A DNA stretch of 39,409 nucleotides, from positions 1-39,409 of IMG/VR virus record IMGVR_UViG_3300035703_000193; one strand, written 5' to 3'. Shown piece by piece: positions 31,149 through 37,290 of the stretch. Numbering within the stretch: position 1 is the stretch's first letter; each line of letters begins with the position of its first letter. The notes beneath the pieces were generated by a model that was given only the letters and a program-made list of their open reading frames with translations, did not search any database and was not told where the DNA came from. The position numbers were made by a program, and so were the translations under genes. Origin of the DNA: a virus.

Positions 31149-31499
31149 ATGGAAAAAATTGAAAGCACTTTCACAAACAACAGCCTAACAAGGTATTATG
31201 AGGAACGTATCGTATATCTTGAAAGCGAAAACGAAAGATTAAGAAATGAGGCACGCGCCGACTTTTTGATTGTTCTTGATTTCTGGATTTACTCTCAAAG
31301 AATGATTGAAGTTTATGTTATTTGGCATAAAGAAGCCCAACATAATCACTATCTTGATTGCATAAAAACAATGTTACAAACATTGGAGGCGCACGAAACA
31401 AGGGTTTTGGATACTAGTACAAATAAGTTAAGAATTCAAGTTATCGAGGAATGTAAAGAAGCTATTATTAAATGCCAACAAATAACCGCAGCAAGATGA
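31149..31499 (+). CDS. Helical protein, unknown function
   Basis: A 116-residue helical protein with an N-terminal coiled-coil look (YEERIVYLESENERLRNEAR) and later helices containing Q, L and K. The TGA at 31497-31499 overlaps the next gene's ATG, so translation is coupled. Family unknown. Confidence 0.6.
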   Translation: MEKIESTFTNNSLTRYYEERIVYLESENERLRNEARADFLIVLDFWIYSQRMIEVYVIWHKEAQHNHYLDCIKTMLQTLEAHETRVLDTSTNKLRIQVIEECKEAIIKCQQITAAR

Positions 31500-31756
31500 T
31501 TAAGATACAAGACTTCGCGTTAAACGCCTGTATATCCATTTGCCCCAACCACATTGTTGAACCAAAGCACTTGCAAAAATGGTGGAGGGAAAAAGGAATA
31601 GGCGAAATTGAAAAATACTTTTGGACTGGAAAGAAAATAAGTTACAATCAGGAAATAGACTGGAAGGCAATAAGTGACCACAAAAAACAAATGTGGTACG
31701 ATTCTCAAAATTTTCAAATTCAAGCAGGAAATGAATATTCTCAAAGGAAGGGTTAA
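31496..31756 (+). CDS. Small protein, unknown function
   Basis: Starting at ATG 31496 (ATGA overlap with the upstream stop) rather than the frame's earlier ATG at 31472, the product has 86 residues (MIKIQDFALNACISICPNHI). It contains an HLQKWWREKGIGEIEKYFW segment, W- and K-rich. Its end overlaps the next gene by 26 bases. Family unknown; the tryptophan-rich helix may be a binding surface. Confidence 0.6.
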   Translation: MIKIQDFALNACISICPNHIVEPKHLQKWWREKGIGEIEKYFWTGKKISYNQEIDWKAISDHKKQMWYDSQNFQIQAGNEYSQRKG

Positions 31757-32189
31757 ATACACGGCAGGCAAAGTTTTTGAAGGTCAATACGGACCTTCCA
31801 TCAACGCCGTCATAACATTGGACAACGGCACGGAGGCGCGCGTTTACGGAAAAGCCGACGATGCAAAGTTAATGGCATTGAAGAAAGACGATGCCGTGAC
31901 CGTTATCCACGACGGCAAATCTTACAAAGTAGCATTCGATATGCTCACAGCGAACGAAATACCTGAAAAGGTACAAACACCCACCGAAGGCGCAAACGTG
32001 CAGCAGGCGGCAAATGTACCGCTTAAAAACAACGGTAAATTGACACACGACGAAATAACGGAGAAAGCCACGCTTATGACCTCGGTTTACGCTGACATAT
32101 TTCACCAGTTGCAAGCCTCAGGACTTGAGCCTGCCCAGGCGCAACCTGCCGCCGCGACGATATTTATTAAATTAGGAAATTATTTTTAA
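31731..32189 (+). CDS. OB-fold-like single-strand-binding or annealing-type protein
   Basis: With the start at 31731 (MNILKGRVKYTAGKVFEGQY) the protein has 152 residues. Its first 70 residues have a beta-barrel look (SINAVITLDNGTEARVYGKA, DDAVTVIHDGKSYKVAFDML) compatible with an OB fold, and the C-terminal 40 are helical. The earlier ATG at 31674 lies within the preceding gene and gives residues with no sense. It is placed before a RecB/Cas4-like nuclease two genes on, fitting a recombination or replication accessory. The OB-fold reading is inference. Confidence 0.5.
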   Translation: MNILKGRVKYTAGKVFEGQYGPSINAVITLDNGTEARVYGKADDAKLMALKKDDAVTVIHDGKSYKVAFDMLTANEIPEKVQTPTEGANVQQAANVPLKNNGKLTHDEITEKATLMTSVYADIFHQLQASGLEPAQAQPAAATIFIKLGNYF

Positions 32190-32208
32190 TCAATTTGGTA
32201 CGTTTTTT

Positions 32209-32232
32209 CCCCAGCCTGAAACATGGCTGGGG
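32209..32232 (+). other. Strong hairpin in the gap before the 68-residue gene
   Basis: CCCCAGCC (32209-32216) and GGCTGGGG (32225-32232) form a perfect eight-base GC-rich stem with loop TGAAACAT, followed by TTATACC and not by a long T run. Terminator efficiency would be low; on the minus strand no T run follows either. The loop TGAAACA is complementary to TGTTTCA conserved in both three-hairpin RNAs. Confidence 0.65.
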
Positions 32233-32262
32233 TTATACCGCGCCGCAAAACAAAAAAGAAAC

Positions 32263-32469
32263 ATGGAAAACCAAGAAAAAGAAACGTCGTTGGAATACTT
32301 TTACGACAAGGTGTTAGACGCTTCCGAGTTTTACGAAAGCGAATACCAAGCCATTGTCGATGCTTTGAATGAGGCAAAGAAAATGTATGCTGAGGAAATT
32401 ATGAACGCCTATAAAGACGGTTGGATAAAAGGTGCTGAAGTATTTTTTAAACCTAATGAAAATATATAA
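32263..32469 (+). CDS. Small acidic helical protein
   Basis: A 68-residue protein (MENQEKETSLEYFYDKVLDA ... FKPNENI) with a helical AYKDGWIKGAE end, typical of small acidic phage early proteins. It lies after the strong hairpin and two bases before the nuclease gene. Family unknown. Confidence 0.6.
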   Translation: MENQEKETSLEYFYDKVLDASEFYESEYQAIVDALNEAKKMYAEEIMNAYKDGWIKGAEVFFKPNENI

Positions 32470-32471
32470 CC

Positions 32472-33095
32472 ATGCTCCTTCCAAAAAAATACATATCAGT
32501 CAGTCAAATAAACCTTTGGTACAGTGACCGCCAAAAGTATATTAACCGTTACTTTTTGAACATTCCTGAAGAACCATCCATTTACATGGACTTTGGCAAG
32601 CGCTTTGCCGAGGACACGGAGGCGTTTATTAAAAATGGAATAATCATGGAAACCTTTCCAGATTTTTACATTGACAAAATACAAAGCTTCAAAGGACTTG
32701 AGGCTGAGAAACCGATAAGCCTGAGTATAAACGACATTCAAGTCGTTGGTTATATAGACGCGTGGGATAGGGAAAATAACCGCGTTATCGATTTTAAAAC
32801 CTCAGGGAGACCGTGGACAATGCACACGTTGCACAATAGCCTTCAAATGAAAGTTTACGCACTGGCAATGTTTGTAAATGGGGACACAATCCCAGAAAGC
32901 CAAATCAACTGGCTGGGAACAAAGATGACCAAAAACGGCTTATCTTTTACGGGCGAAAGTTATGAATTAAATCATACCTTTGAAATGGATGACTTACTTA
33001 AAGCCATTGTTTTAATTGAGCAGACTTGTAATGAAATCAGCGAGGTTTATAAAAGTTTTTTACATACCCATAAAAATGGAAGCCATGACAGATGA
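32472..33095 (+). CDS. RecB/Cas4-type PD-(D/E)XK nuclease
   Basis: The 207-residue protein carries the RecB-nuclease pattern: GYID with D96, VIDFKTSG with D107 and K109, and QMKVYALA with Q125 and Y129 (motif QxxxY). An N-terminal SQINLWYSDRQKYINRYFLN region with a conserved aromatic/arginine layout is also typical for the superfamily. It is probably a 5-prime to 3-prime exonuclease for recombination or processing of phage DNA, not a CRISPR protein as no CRISPR array or cas neighbours exist. It overlaps the next gene by 20 bases. Confidence 0.85.
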   Translation: MLLPKKYISVSQINLWYSDRQKYINRYFLNIPEEPSIYMDFGKRFAEDTEAFIKNGIIMETFPDFYIDKIQSFKGLEAEKPISLSINDIQVVGYIDAWDRENNRVIDFKTSGRPWTMHTLHNSLQMKVYALAMFVNGDTIPESQINWLGTKMTKNGLSFTGESYELNHTFEMDDLLKAIVLIEQTCNEISEVYKSFLHTHKNGSHDR

Positions 33096-33444
33096 CTTGG
33101 AAAATGAATTGAAAAAGATAATGAAATCAGAAACAAGGGGGCTAAGGTTCAATGATGAAAAAATCAGGTATGACTTAATCCCCCCGTTGGCTCACCGTGA
33201 ATGCGCCAAAGTTTGGACAAAGGGTTTGGATAAATACCCCGCGGGCAACTGGGAAAAGGGGATGCCATGGAGCGAAGTAATCGCCTCAGCCTTGCGTCAC
33301 TTGGAAGCCATTCGCCTGGGAGAGGACATTGACCAAGAAAGCGGTTGCCTTCACGCCGCGCACTTGCAATGCAACGCGCAAATGTTGACTGAATATTATT
33401 TTACTAAAAAGGAATTTGATAACCGAAAAAAATACGATTTATGA
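33076..33444 (+). CDS. dATP/dGTP diphosphohydrolase-like protein (DUF5664 type)
   Basis: About 122 residues. The segments GLRFNDEKIRYDLIPPLAHR, KYPAGNWEKGMPWSEVIASA, LRHLEAIRLGEDIDQESG and LHAAHLQCNAQML match the MazG-like DUF5664 family, where glutamate/aspartate clusters bind magnesium and hydrolyse dNTPs to dNMP and pyrophosphate. Start candidates are ATG 33076 and 33085; both overlap the nuclease end. An earlier in-frame ATG at 33016 lies in the nuclease gene and is not used. Works with the dCTP deaminase-like gene in nucleotide-pool control. Z-base synthesis genes (PurZ) were not seen. Confidence 0.78.
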   Translation: MEAMTDDLENELKKIMKSETRGLRFNDEKIRYDLIPPLAHRECAKVWTKGLDKYPAGNWEKGMPWSEVIASALRHLEAIRLGEDIDQESGCLHAAHLQCNAQMLTEYYFTKKEFDNRKKYDL

Positions 33445-33689
33445 AACAAACGGCAGTTGAATGGTTGATAGAAAAATTAAACCAATGCGAACCAATGTAC
33501 AGTGGTGTTCAATCAAACGAACACAAAGAACACCTTGAAAAATTAGTGCAAATATCGAAAGAAATAGAAAAAGAACAGATAATTTATGCTCATATTTCAG
33601 GCGTGCAATCAATATCAGGTAAAATGAGGCATCATTATAATAATGCATTAGAATATTACAACGAAACTTATAAAAACGAAGCAAAATGA
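33441..33689 (+). CDS. TAVEWL-type small protein, copy 1
   Basis: An 82-residue protein starting MKQTAVEWLIEKLNQ and containing KEIEKEQIIYA. It shares MK-(K)-QTAV-x-WL and EMEKEQ/EIEKEQ with the following gene, so the two are paralogues. Small proteins with this start are common in flavobacterial phages. ATGA overlaps on both sides; function unknown. Confidence 0.65.
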   Translation: MKQTAVEWLIEKLNQCEPMYSGVQSNEHKEHLEKLVQISKEIEKEQIIYAHISGVQSISGKMRHHYNNALEYYNETYKNEAK

Positions 33690-33889
33690 AAAAACAAACG
33701 GCAGTTAAATGGTTAGTAGAACAATTACCATTAATTCAACAAGAAGGATTAAGAGATGAAATTAAACAAGCCAAAGAAATGGAAAAGGAGCAACATGAAA
33801 TGACTTTTAATGAAGCACTAAATGAACATTCCAGTCTTTCGTTTGAAAAATATTACGAAGAAACTTTTGAAATTAGCTTCTTTATTTGA
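33686..33889 (+). CDS. TAVEWL-type small protein, copy 2
   Basis: A 67-residue protein starting MKKQTAVKWLVEQLPLIQQE with KEMEKEQHEM, paralogous to 33441-33689. The end (YYEETFEISFFI) is hydrophobic, unlike copy 1. It is followed by a 46-base gap to the dCTP deaminase-like gene. Function unknown; the tandem arrangement suggests duplication and drift. Confidence 0.65.
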   Translation: MKKQTAVKWLVEQLPLIQQEGLRDEIKQAKEMEKEQHEMTFNEALNEHSSLSFEKYYEETFEISFFI

Positions 33890-33935
33890 AGGTAAACCTA
33901 AACAAATACTTGAAAAAAAACAAAAACGAAACAAA

Positions 33936-34475
33936 ATGATTTTAACCGACAAAACCATCATTGACGAAATTACCGAAGGAAACATCGTTATTGATCCGTT
34001 TAACCCTGAGAACCTTGGCACCAATAGCTACGACCTTACTTTGTCAAATACCTTGGTACTTTACACGGAGCGCGTATTGGATGTGCGAAAGAAAAACCCA
34101 TCCGCACCAATGATTATTCCCGATGAAGGATTGATTCTCCAGCCTGGCATTGTTTACCTTGCTTCCACGGTGGAATACACGGAAACCATGAAACACGTAC
34201 CAATTATCCAAGGCAAAAGTTCGCTCGGAAGGCTCGGTTTATTTGTCCACGTGACCGCAGGATTTGGCGACGTTGGATTCAAAGGGCATTGGACGTTGGA
34301 GCTTTTGACGGTTCAACCGTTGAAGATTTACCCAAACATGAAGATTGCCCAGCTTACTTATCAGGACATAAGCGAGATGCCAAATATTTCGTACGATAAA
34401 AAGCAAGACGCAAAGTATAGTAATCAGGGGAAAGATCCAGTTGCCTCAAAGAATTATTTAAACAAGCAGCCATGA
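33936..34475 (+). CDS. dcd: dCTP deaminase-like protein
   Basis: From ATG 33936 the protein has 179 residues (MILTDKTIIDEITEGNIVID), close to the usual Dcd length of about 190. QGKSSLGRLGLFVHVTAGFG and the next HWTLEL follow the Dcd/dUTPase trimer motif (xGxSSxxRxGL-x-VHVTAG) with a catalytic-type Glu in TLEL. It converts dCTP to dUTP to supply thymidylate synthesis, or acts as a dUTPase. The earlier ATG at 33822 lies inside the previous gene. Its stop overlaps the ATG of the next gene. Confidence 0.8.
   Translation: MILTDKTIIDEITEGNIVIDPFNPENLGTNSYDLTLSNTLVLYTERVLDVRKKNPSAPMIIPDEGLILQPGIVYLASTVEYTETMKHVPIIQGKSSLGRLGLFVHVTAGFGDVGFKGHWTLELLTVQPLKIYPNMKIAQLTYQDISEMPNISYDKKQDAKYSNQGKDPVASKNYLNKQP
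34455..34475. repeat. 21-bp direct repeat, copy 1 (end of dcd)
   Basis: Identical to 34577-34597. It covers the last codons of dcd (YLNKQP-stop) and contains the ATGA where the next gene begins. The two copies flank the 41-residue membrane-protein gene. Confidence 0.95.
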
Positions 34476-34597
34476 ACAATAAACAAATAACTATTTTATA
34501 TAGAACGCTTTCTATTATTTTTGGCTTAATATCTTTAATTGCTGGAATAAGATTGCTTTATGTTTTTATTAATTGGTATTTAAACAAGCAGCCATGA
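34472..34597 (+). CDS. 41-residue single-span membrane protein
   Basis: ATG 34472 to TGA 34595-34597. The product is MNNKQITILYRTLSIIFGLI followed by SLIAGIRLLYVFINWYLNKQP, with one membrane helix at about residues 12-34. Its last six residues are identical to those of the upstream dcd product because both genes end in the 21-bp repeat. Overlapping ATGA on both sides keeps translation coupled. Function unknown; looks inserted by repeat-mediated recombination. Confidence 0.7.
   Translation: MNNKQITILYRTLSIIFGLISLIAGIRLLYVFINWYLNKQP
34577..34597. repeat. 21-bp direct repeat, copy 2
   Basis: Second copy of 34455-34475, 122 bases away, ending at the TGA that overlaps the ATG of the next gene. 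Recombination between the copies would excise precisely the 41-residue gene and leave dcd fused correctly to the next start codon. Confidence 0.95.
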
Positions 34598-34845
34598 CGG
34601 ACGAAGAAAGGGAAAAGCAACGGGCGTATGACCGTGAATATTATCGGAATATGCCAGCCTTCCAAAAGGATAAACGAAAGGCGGCGGTTAATATAAGGAA
34701 TAAAGACAATTACTGGAAGTTGACGGACGAAGAAAGGCAGATTAAAAAAGACAAAAGCCTTGCATATTATTACGCGAACATTGAGGCATTGAAAATTAAA
34801 GCAAAGGCATATCGTGAACGAAAATTAAAAAGTAAATATGAGTGA
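34594..34845 (+). CDS. Basic helical protein, Y-R-E-Y repeat type, copy 2
   Basis: With the ATG at 34594 the product has 83 residues (MTDEEREKQRAYDREYYRNM), strongly basic and helical, with aromatic Y clusters. It shares TDEER with the next protein (MSDEER) and belongs with 25295-25519 to a three-member family. ATGA overlap with the upstream gene supports this start against the longer ATG at 34573. Nucleic-acid binding is likely but not shown. Confidence 0.6.
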   Translation: MTDEEREKQRAYDREYYRNMPAFQKDKRKAAVNIRNKDNYWKLTDEERQIKKDKSLAYYYANIEALKIKAKAYRERKLKSKYE

Positions 34846-35092
34846 CGAAGAAAGGAAAGCAAAGCGCGCCGCTTATGTGGTTCAATGGAGAAAAAATTTA
34901 AGCCGCTTCCAAAAAGAAAAAAGACGGTTAGAAATGAATGAGTACCGAAGGAAGGCGCGCGAAAATTGGACGCCTGAGTATTTGGAAAAAATGAGGGAAA
35001 GAAATAGGACTTATTATGCAAAAAATAAAGATATATTATTAGCTAAAATGGCAATTTACCGAAAAAAAAAACAAGAAAATCATGATGACTGA
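34838..35092 (+). CDS. Basic helical protein, Y-R-E-Y repeat type, copy 3
   Basis: An 84-residue basic helical protein (MSDEERKAKRAAYVVQWRKN ... RKKKQENHDD). An 8-base overlap with the previous gene and similar composition point to duplication. Contains WTPEYLEKMRERNRTYYAKN, similar to MTPEYQRQYREN of the minus-strand member at 25295-25519. Function unknown. Confidence 0.6.
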   Translation: MSDEERKAKRAAYVVQWRKNLSRFQKEKRRLEMNEYRRKARENWTPEYLEKMRERNRTYYAKNKDILLAKMAIYRKKKQENHDD

Positions 35093-35210
35093 AAGAGAAA
35101 AAGAAAAGTTAATCAAAGATGCCGCCAACATCTTCGTTGCCGCTGGCGGAATTGTTACCTTGGCTTATGCCATTTATTTTATTATTCACACTTTAAAAAA
35201 TTGGTATTAA
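35082..35210 (+). CDS. 42-residue single-span membrane protein
   Basis: ATG 35082 (or 35085) to TAA 35208-35210. The product begins MMTEREKEKLIKDAAN and has a membrane helix (IFVAAGGIVTLAYAIYFIIH) at about residues 17-36. It overlaps the preceding gene and shares one base with the next. It is a second very small membrane protein within 0.6 kb. Function unknown. Confidence 0.65.
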   Translation: MMTEREKEKLIKDAANIFVAAGGIVTLAYAIYFIIHTLKNWY

Positions 35211-35359
35211 TGAGCAAATTCGAAATTAAGTACAATGACAAACGAATGATCATTGAGGCAGATTCGGTTGAAAAGGCTTTGGAGCAATTCAAAGAATTAA
35301 AAATCGATGTGCAAAACTTTGAGATAAGCATTTCAAAGTTTGGCGAATACAGGAAGTAA
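35210..35359 (+). CDS. 49-residue small protein
   Basis: ATG 35210 (TAATG overlap) to TAA 35357-35359, encoding MSKFEIKYNDKRMIIEADSV with a beta-alpha-beta look (KALEQFKELKIDVQNFEISI). Compact size and coupling support expression. Followed by a terminator, so it is the last gene of this operon. Unknown family. Confidence 0.6.
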   Translation: MSKFEIKYNDKRMIIEADSVEKALEQFKELKIDVQNFEISISKFGEYRK

Positions 35360-35395
35360 ATGTGAGTTAGTGAGTTTTTAAAAGTGTTCTAATTC

Positions 35396-35429
35396 ATGTC
35401 CGCGTCAACCGATGCGGACATTTTTTTTT
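35396..35429 (+). terminator. Intrinsic terminator
   Basis: ATGTCCGC (35396-35403) pairs with GCGGACAT (35414-35421) around a 10-base loop, followed by a run of T to 35429. It closes the operon that ends with the 49-residue gene. Confidence 0.88.
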
Positions 35430-35438
35430 ATTTTATCA

Positions 35439-35482
35439 TTGTAAATATTCTTTATTATAAATAATTATATATATATTTACAA
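35439..35482 (+). promoter_or_regulatory. Promoter/operator with inverted repeat
   Basis: TTGTAAATAT (35439-35448) and its exact reverse complement ATATTTACAA (35473-35482) flank 24 AT-rich bases. Copies A and B have the same TTGTAAATAT followed by ATTTAC at the same 26-base distance. It lies upstream of the glucosaminidase-like gene at 35517. Confidence 0.65.
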
Positions 35483-35516
35483 ACGAAATTAATTTACCAG
35501 TTTAAAAACCAATTTT

Positions 35517-36359
35517 ATGAAAGACAAAATCATTGATTATGTTCCACAAAACAAACGCCTCCCCTATCAAGTCGCCGCAGGTGTTGGCGTTGCCTTCGTG
35601 GTTGGGTTAATTTATTCCCCAATCAATACCCAATATCAATATACCTCATTCGTGCCAGTTATTGAGCGCGATACCGTGTACGTTCACAAAATAACAACGC
35701 TTACCTTTCCCGCAAAGGAAGAAAAAGGCGAAGTCGACGAAAGCGCGTATGGCTCACGGTCATACGGTTGGGAAATACGAAAAATGAATATCCATGAACT
35801 TCGAAAAACATTGCAAGGCAAAGGATTCAGAAACCTCGATAAAATCGACTTGTTTAAAATGCGTCGTATATGGCTGGCTTATTCTTACGAATCCATGCTT
35901 ATGAATGTACACCACCTGACCGACTTCCCCGTTTCCATGATCTATTCCTTTTTCATCATTGAGGCAACGACCTCAGGCGTTGAGACCGAACTTTGGCGCA
36001 AACACGCCAACGCTGGAGGCGTGAAGGCTTTGAAAAATCAAAAGTCAGTGACGTACAAAACACGGGAGGTCATTCGCGGACGTGACAAATACATTCGCGC
36101 CAAGTTCATGAGTGCAAGTACCACGGAAGAAGGGATGAAGCTTTGGGCAGACGTTTTAAATTCTGGAAGGTACGCCGCCTGTAAAAAGGCAAATTACAAG
36201 TTGAAAGGCATACGGTTATACGAATCCATTTGTAAATGCGTTTACAAATCAGGGTATCACACGGACACAGATTACAAGTTTCGCGCCTCGCTTATGGCTG
36301 AGTTCTGGGAATTGAAAAAGAATCATTACCCATTGAAAGGCAAAAGAGACGAATTTTAA
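35517..36359 (+). CDS. Membrane-anchored glucosaminidase-like protein
   Basis: A 280-residue protein with an N-terminal membrane helix at about residues 17-33 and a C-terminal domain that includes MIYSFFIIEATTSGVETELW and KHANAGGVKALKN, resembling the catalytic-glutamate region of FlgJ/LytG-type N-acetylglucosaminidases (I-x-E-x-x-x-S ... N-x-x-GI/VK); candidate Glu149. Anchoring to the inner membrane would expose it to periplasmic peptidoglycan. It is separated from the lysis cassette by a different promoter, so it may act in superinfection exclusion or early cell-wall control. Confidence 0.6.
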   Translation: MKDKIIDYVPQNKRLPYQVAAGVGVAFVVGLIYSPINTQYQYTSFVPVIERDTVYVHKITTLTFPAKEEKGEVDESAYGSRSYGWEIRKMNIHELRKTLQGKGFRNLDKIDLFKMRRIWLAYSYESMLMNVHHLTDFPVSMIYSFFIIEATTSGVETELWRKHANAGGVKALKNQKSVTYKTREVIRGRDKYIRAKFMSASTTEEGMKLWADVLNSGRYAACKKANYKLKGIRLYESICKCVYKSGYHTDTDYKFRASLMAEFWELKKNHYPLKGKRDEF

Positions 36360-36369
36360 ATTATTTTGC

Positions 36370-36428
36370 ATTTATTTTTGTAAATATTTTTTTGTTTCAA
36401 TATTTAATATTAAATTTACGTATTGAAA
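36370..36428 (+). promoter_or_regulatory. 59-bp promoter/operator element, copy B
   Basis: Matches copy A (30793-30851) at 58 of 59 positions. The changed base (G at 36394) extends the inverted repeat to nine bases GTTTCAATA/TATTGAAAC. It precedes the gene at 36467 by 38 bases. Confidence 0.75.
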
Positions 36429-36466
36429 CGAACGAAAGATATTTCACACAACAAAAACAAAACAAA

Positions 36467-36676
36467 ATGACATCAATTAACTTAGGAAACATCGGTTGCA
36501 AAACTCAGGCAGAAAAAATTAAGGCTAAATTACAAGGTCAATCATGGATGAACTTTGAAGTTATTATTTGCTCTATGCAAAATAACTGGCCTGTAACAAT
36601 AGCGACCGAAGATACATCGGTAACTAAAAAGCAATTAAGAAGAATGGTAACATTTGTTTTAGCAACCGAATTATAA
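36467..36676 (+). CDS. Small early protein, unknown function
   Basis: With ATG 36467 the product has 69 residues (MTSINLGNIGCKTQAEKIKA). The longer frame from 36392 overlaps the duplicated promoter and is rejected. It is controlled by promoter copy B and ends before a terminator, so it forms a single-gene unit. Helix-strand pattern, no family known. Confidence 0.65.
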   Translation: MTSINLGNIGCKTQAEKIKAKLQGQSWMNFEVIICSMQNNWPVTIATEDTSVTKKQLRRMVTFVLATEL

Positions 36677-36685
36677 TCACCTCAC

Positions 36686-36716
36686 AGGGCAGCGCCCCCA
36701 GCTGCCCTACTTTTTT
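36686..36716 (+). terminator. Intrinsic terminator
   Basis: AGGGCAGC (36686-36693) pairs with GCTGCCCT (36701-36708), loop GCCCCCA, followed by AC and six T. It ends the single-gene unit at 36467. Confidence 0.88.
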
Positions 36717-36741
36717 ACACACAACAAAAAACAAATTAATC

Positions 36742-37290
36742 ATGGAAAAGAATTTTAACAACCTTCAATTTAAATGGACATTCGAAAGTATTTCGGATAA
36801 CATTCCAACTATCATGCTTTTAACAATCGTTTTAACGTATGGCATTAACGCCTACCTAACCGCCATTTTTCTCCCGATTGACTTTTGGCTTGCGATTATT
36901 GCCGCCAGTATCTTGCAACTCGGACGCTTTGCCGTGGTTTTCATGGACTTCCTGAATCCAACCAAAGGGCGAAGCACTTACCCTCCGAAGATTGCCCTGG
37001 GCGCGACGCTTGTTGCCTTGGTTGAAATCTTCTTCGGGTTGCAGGAAAAGTACGAAGGCGGCGAATTTATCACCATGTTTCTTTTCGTTGGAACCATTGT
37101 TGTTTTCGGTTATTTACTTGAAATCAACTTTGTTGACAAGGGCGTGGAAGCATACGGAATCAACACACCTGAGCCAAAGCCAAAGCGCAAAAGAAAACCA
37201 CGCGTAAAGGTTGAGGCAAAAGAAAACAATGAAACAACAGGAACAACGGCAAAAAACTTTGTATCTTCATTCAAAACAATAACACTTTGA
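36742..37290 (+). CDS. Multi-span membrane protein
   Basis: The 182-residue protein has about four hydrophobic helices (residues about 21-45, 46-68, 83-100 and 108-128; e.g. IPTIMLLTIVLTYGINAYLT, MFLFVGTIVVFGYLLEINFV) and a long charged cytoplasmic-type tail (KPKRKRKPRVKVEAKE). No family recognised. The basic tail after the last helix could contact DNA or RNA. Its TGA overlaps the TTG start of the following resolvase gene. Confidence 0.6.
   Translation: MEKNFNNLQFKWTFESISDNIPTIMLLTIVLTYGINAYLTAIFLPIDFWLAIIAASILQLGRFAVVFMDFLNPTKGRSTYPPKIALGATLVALVEIFFGLQEKYEGGEFITMFLFVGTIVVFGYLLEINFVDKGVEAYGINTPEPKPKRKRKPRVKVEAKENNETTGTTAKNFVSSFKTITL

Noticed and set aside
32472-33095. Cas4 of a CRISPR system
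   Set aside because: Motifs fit the RecB/Cas4 superfamily generally; without cas1/cas2 or an array a phage recombination nuclease is the better reading.
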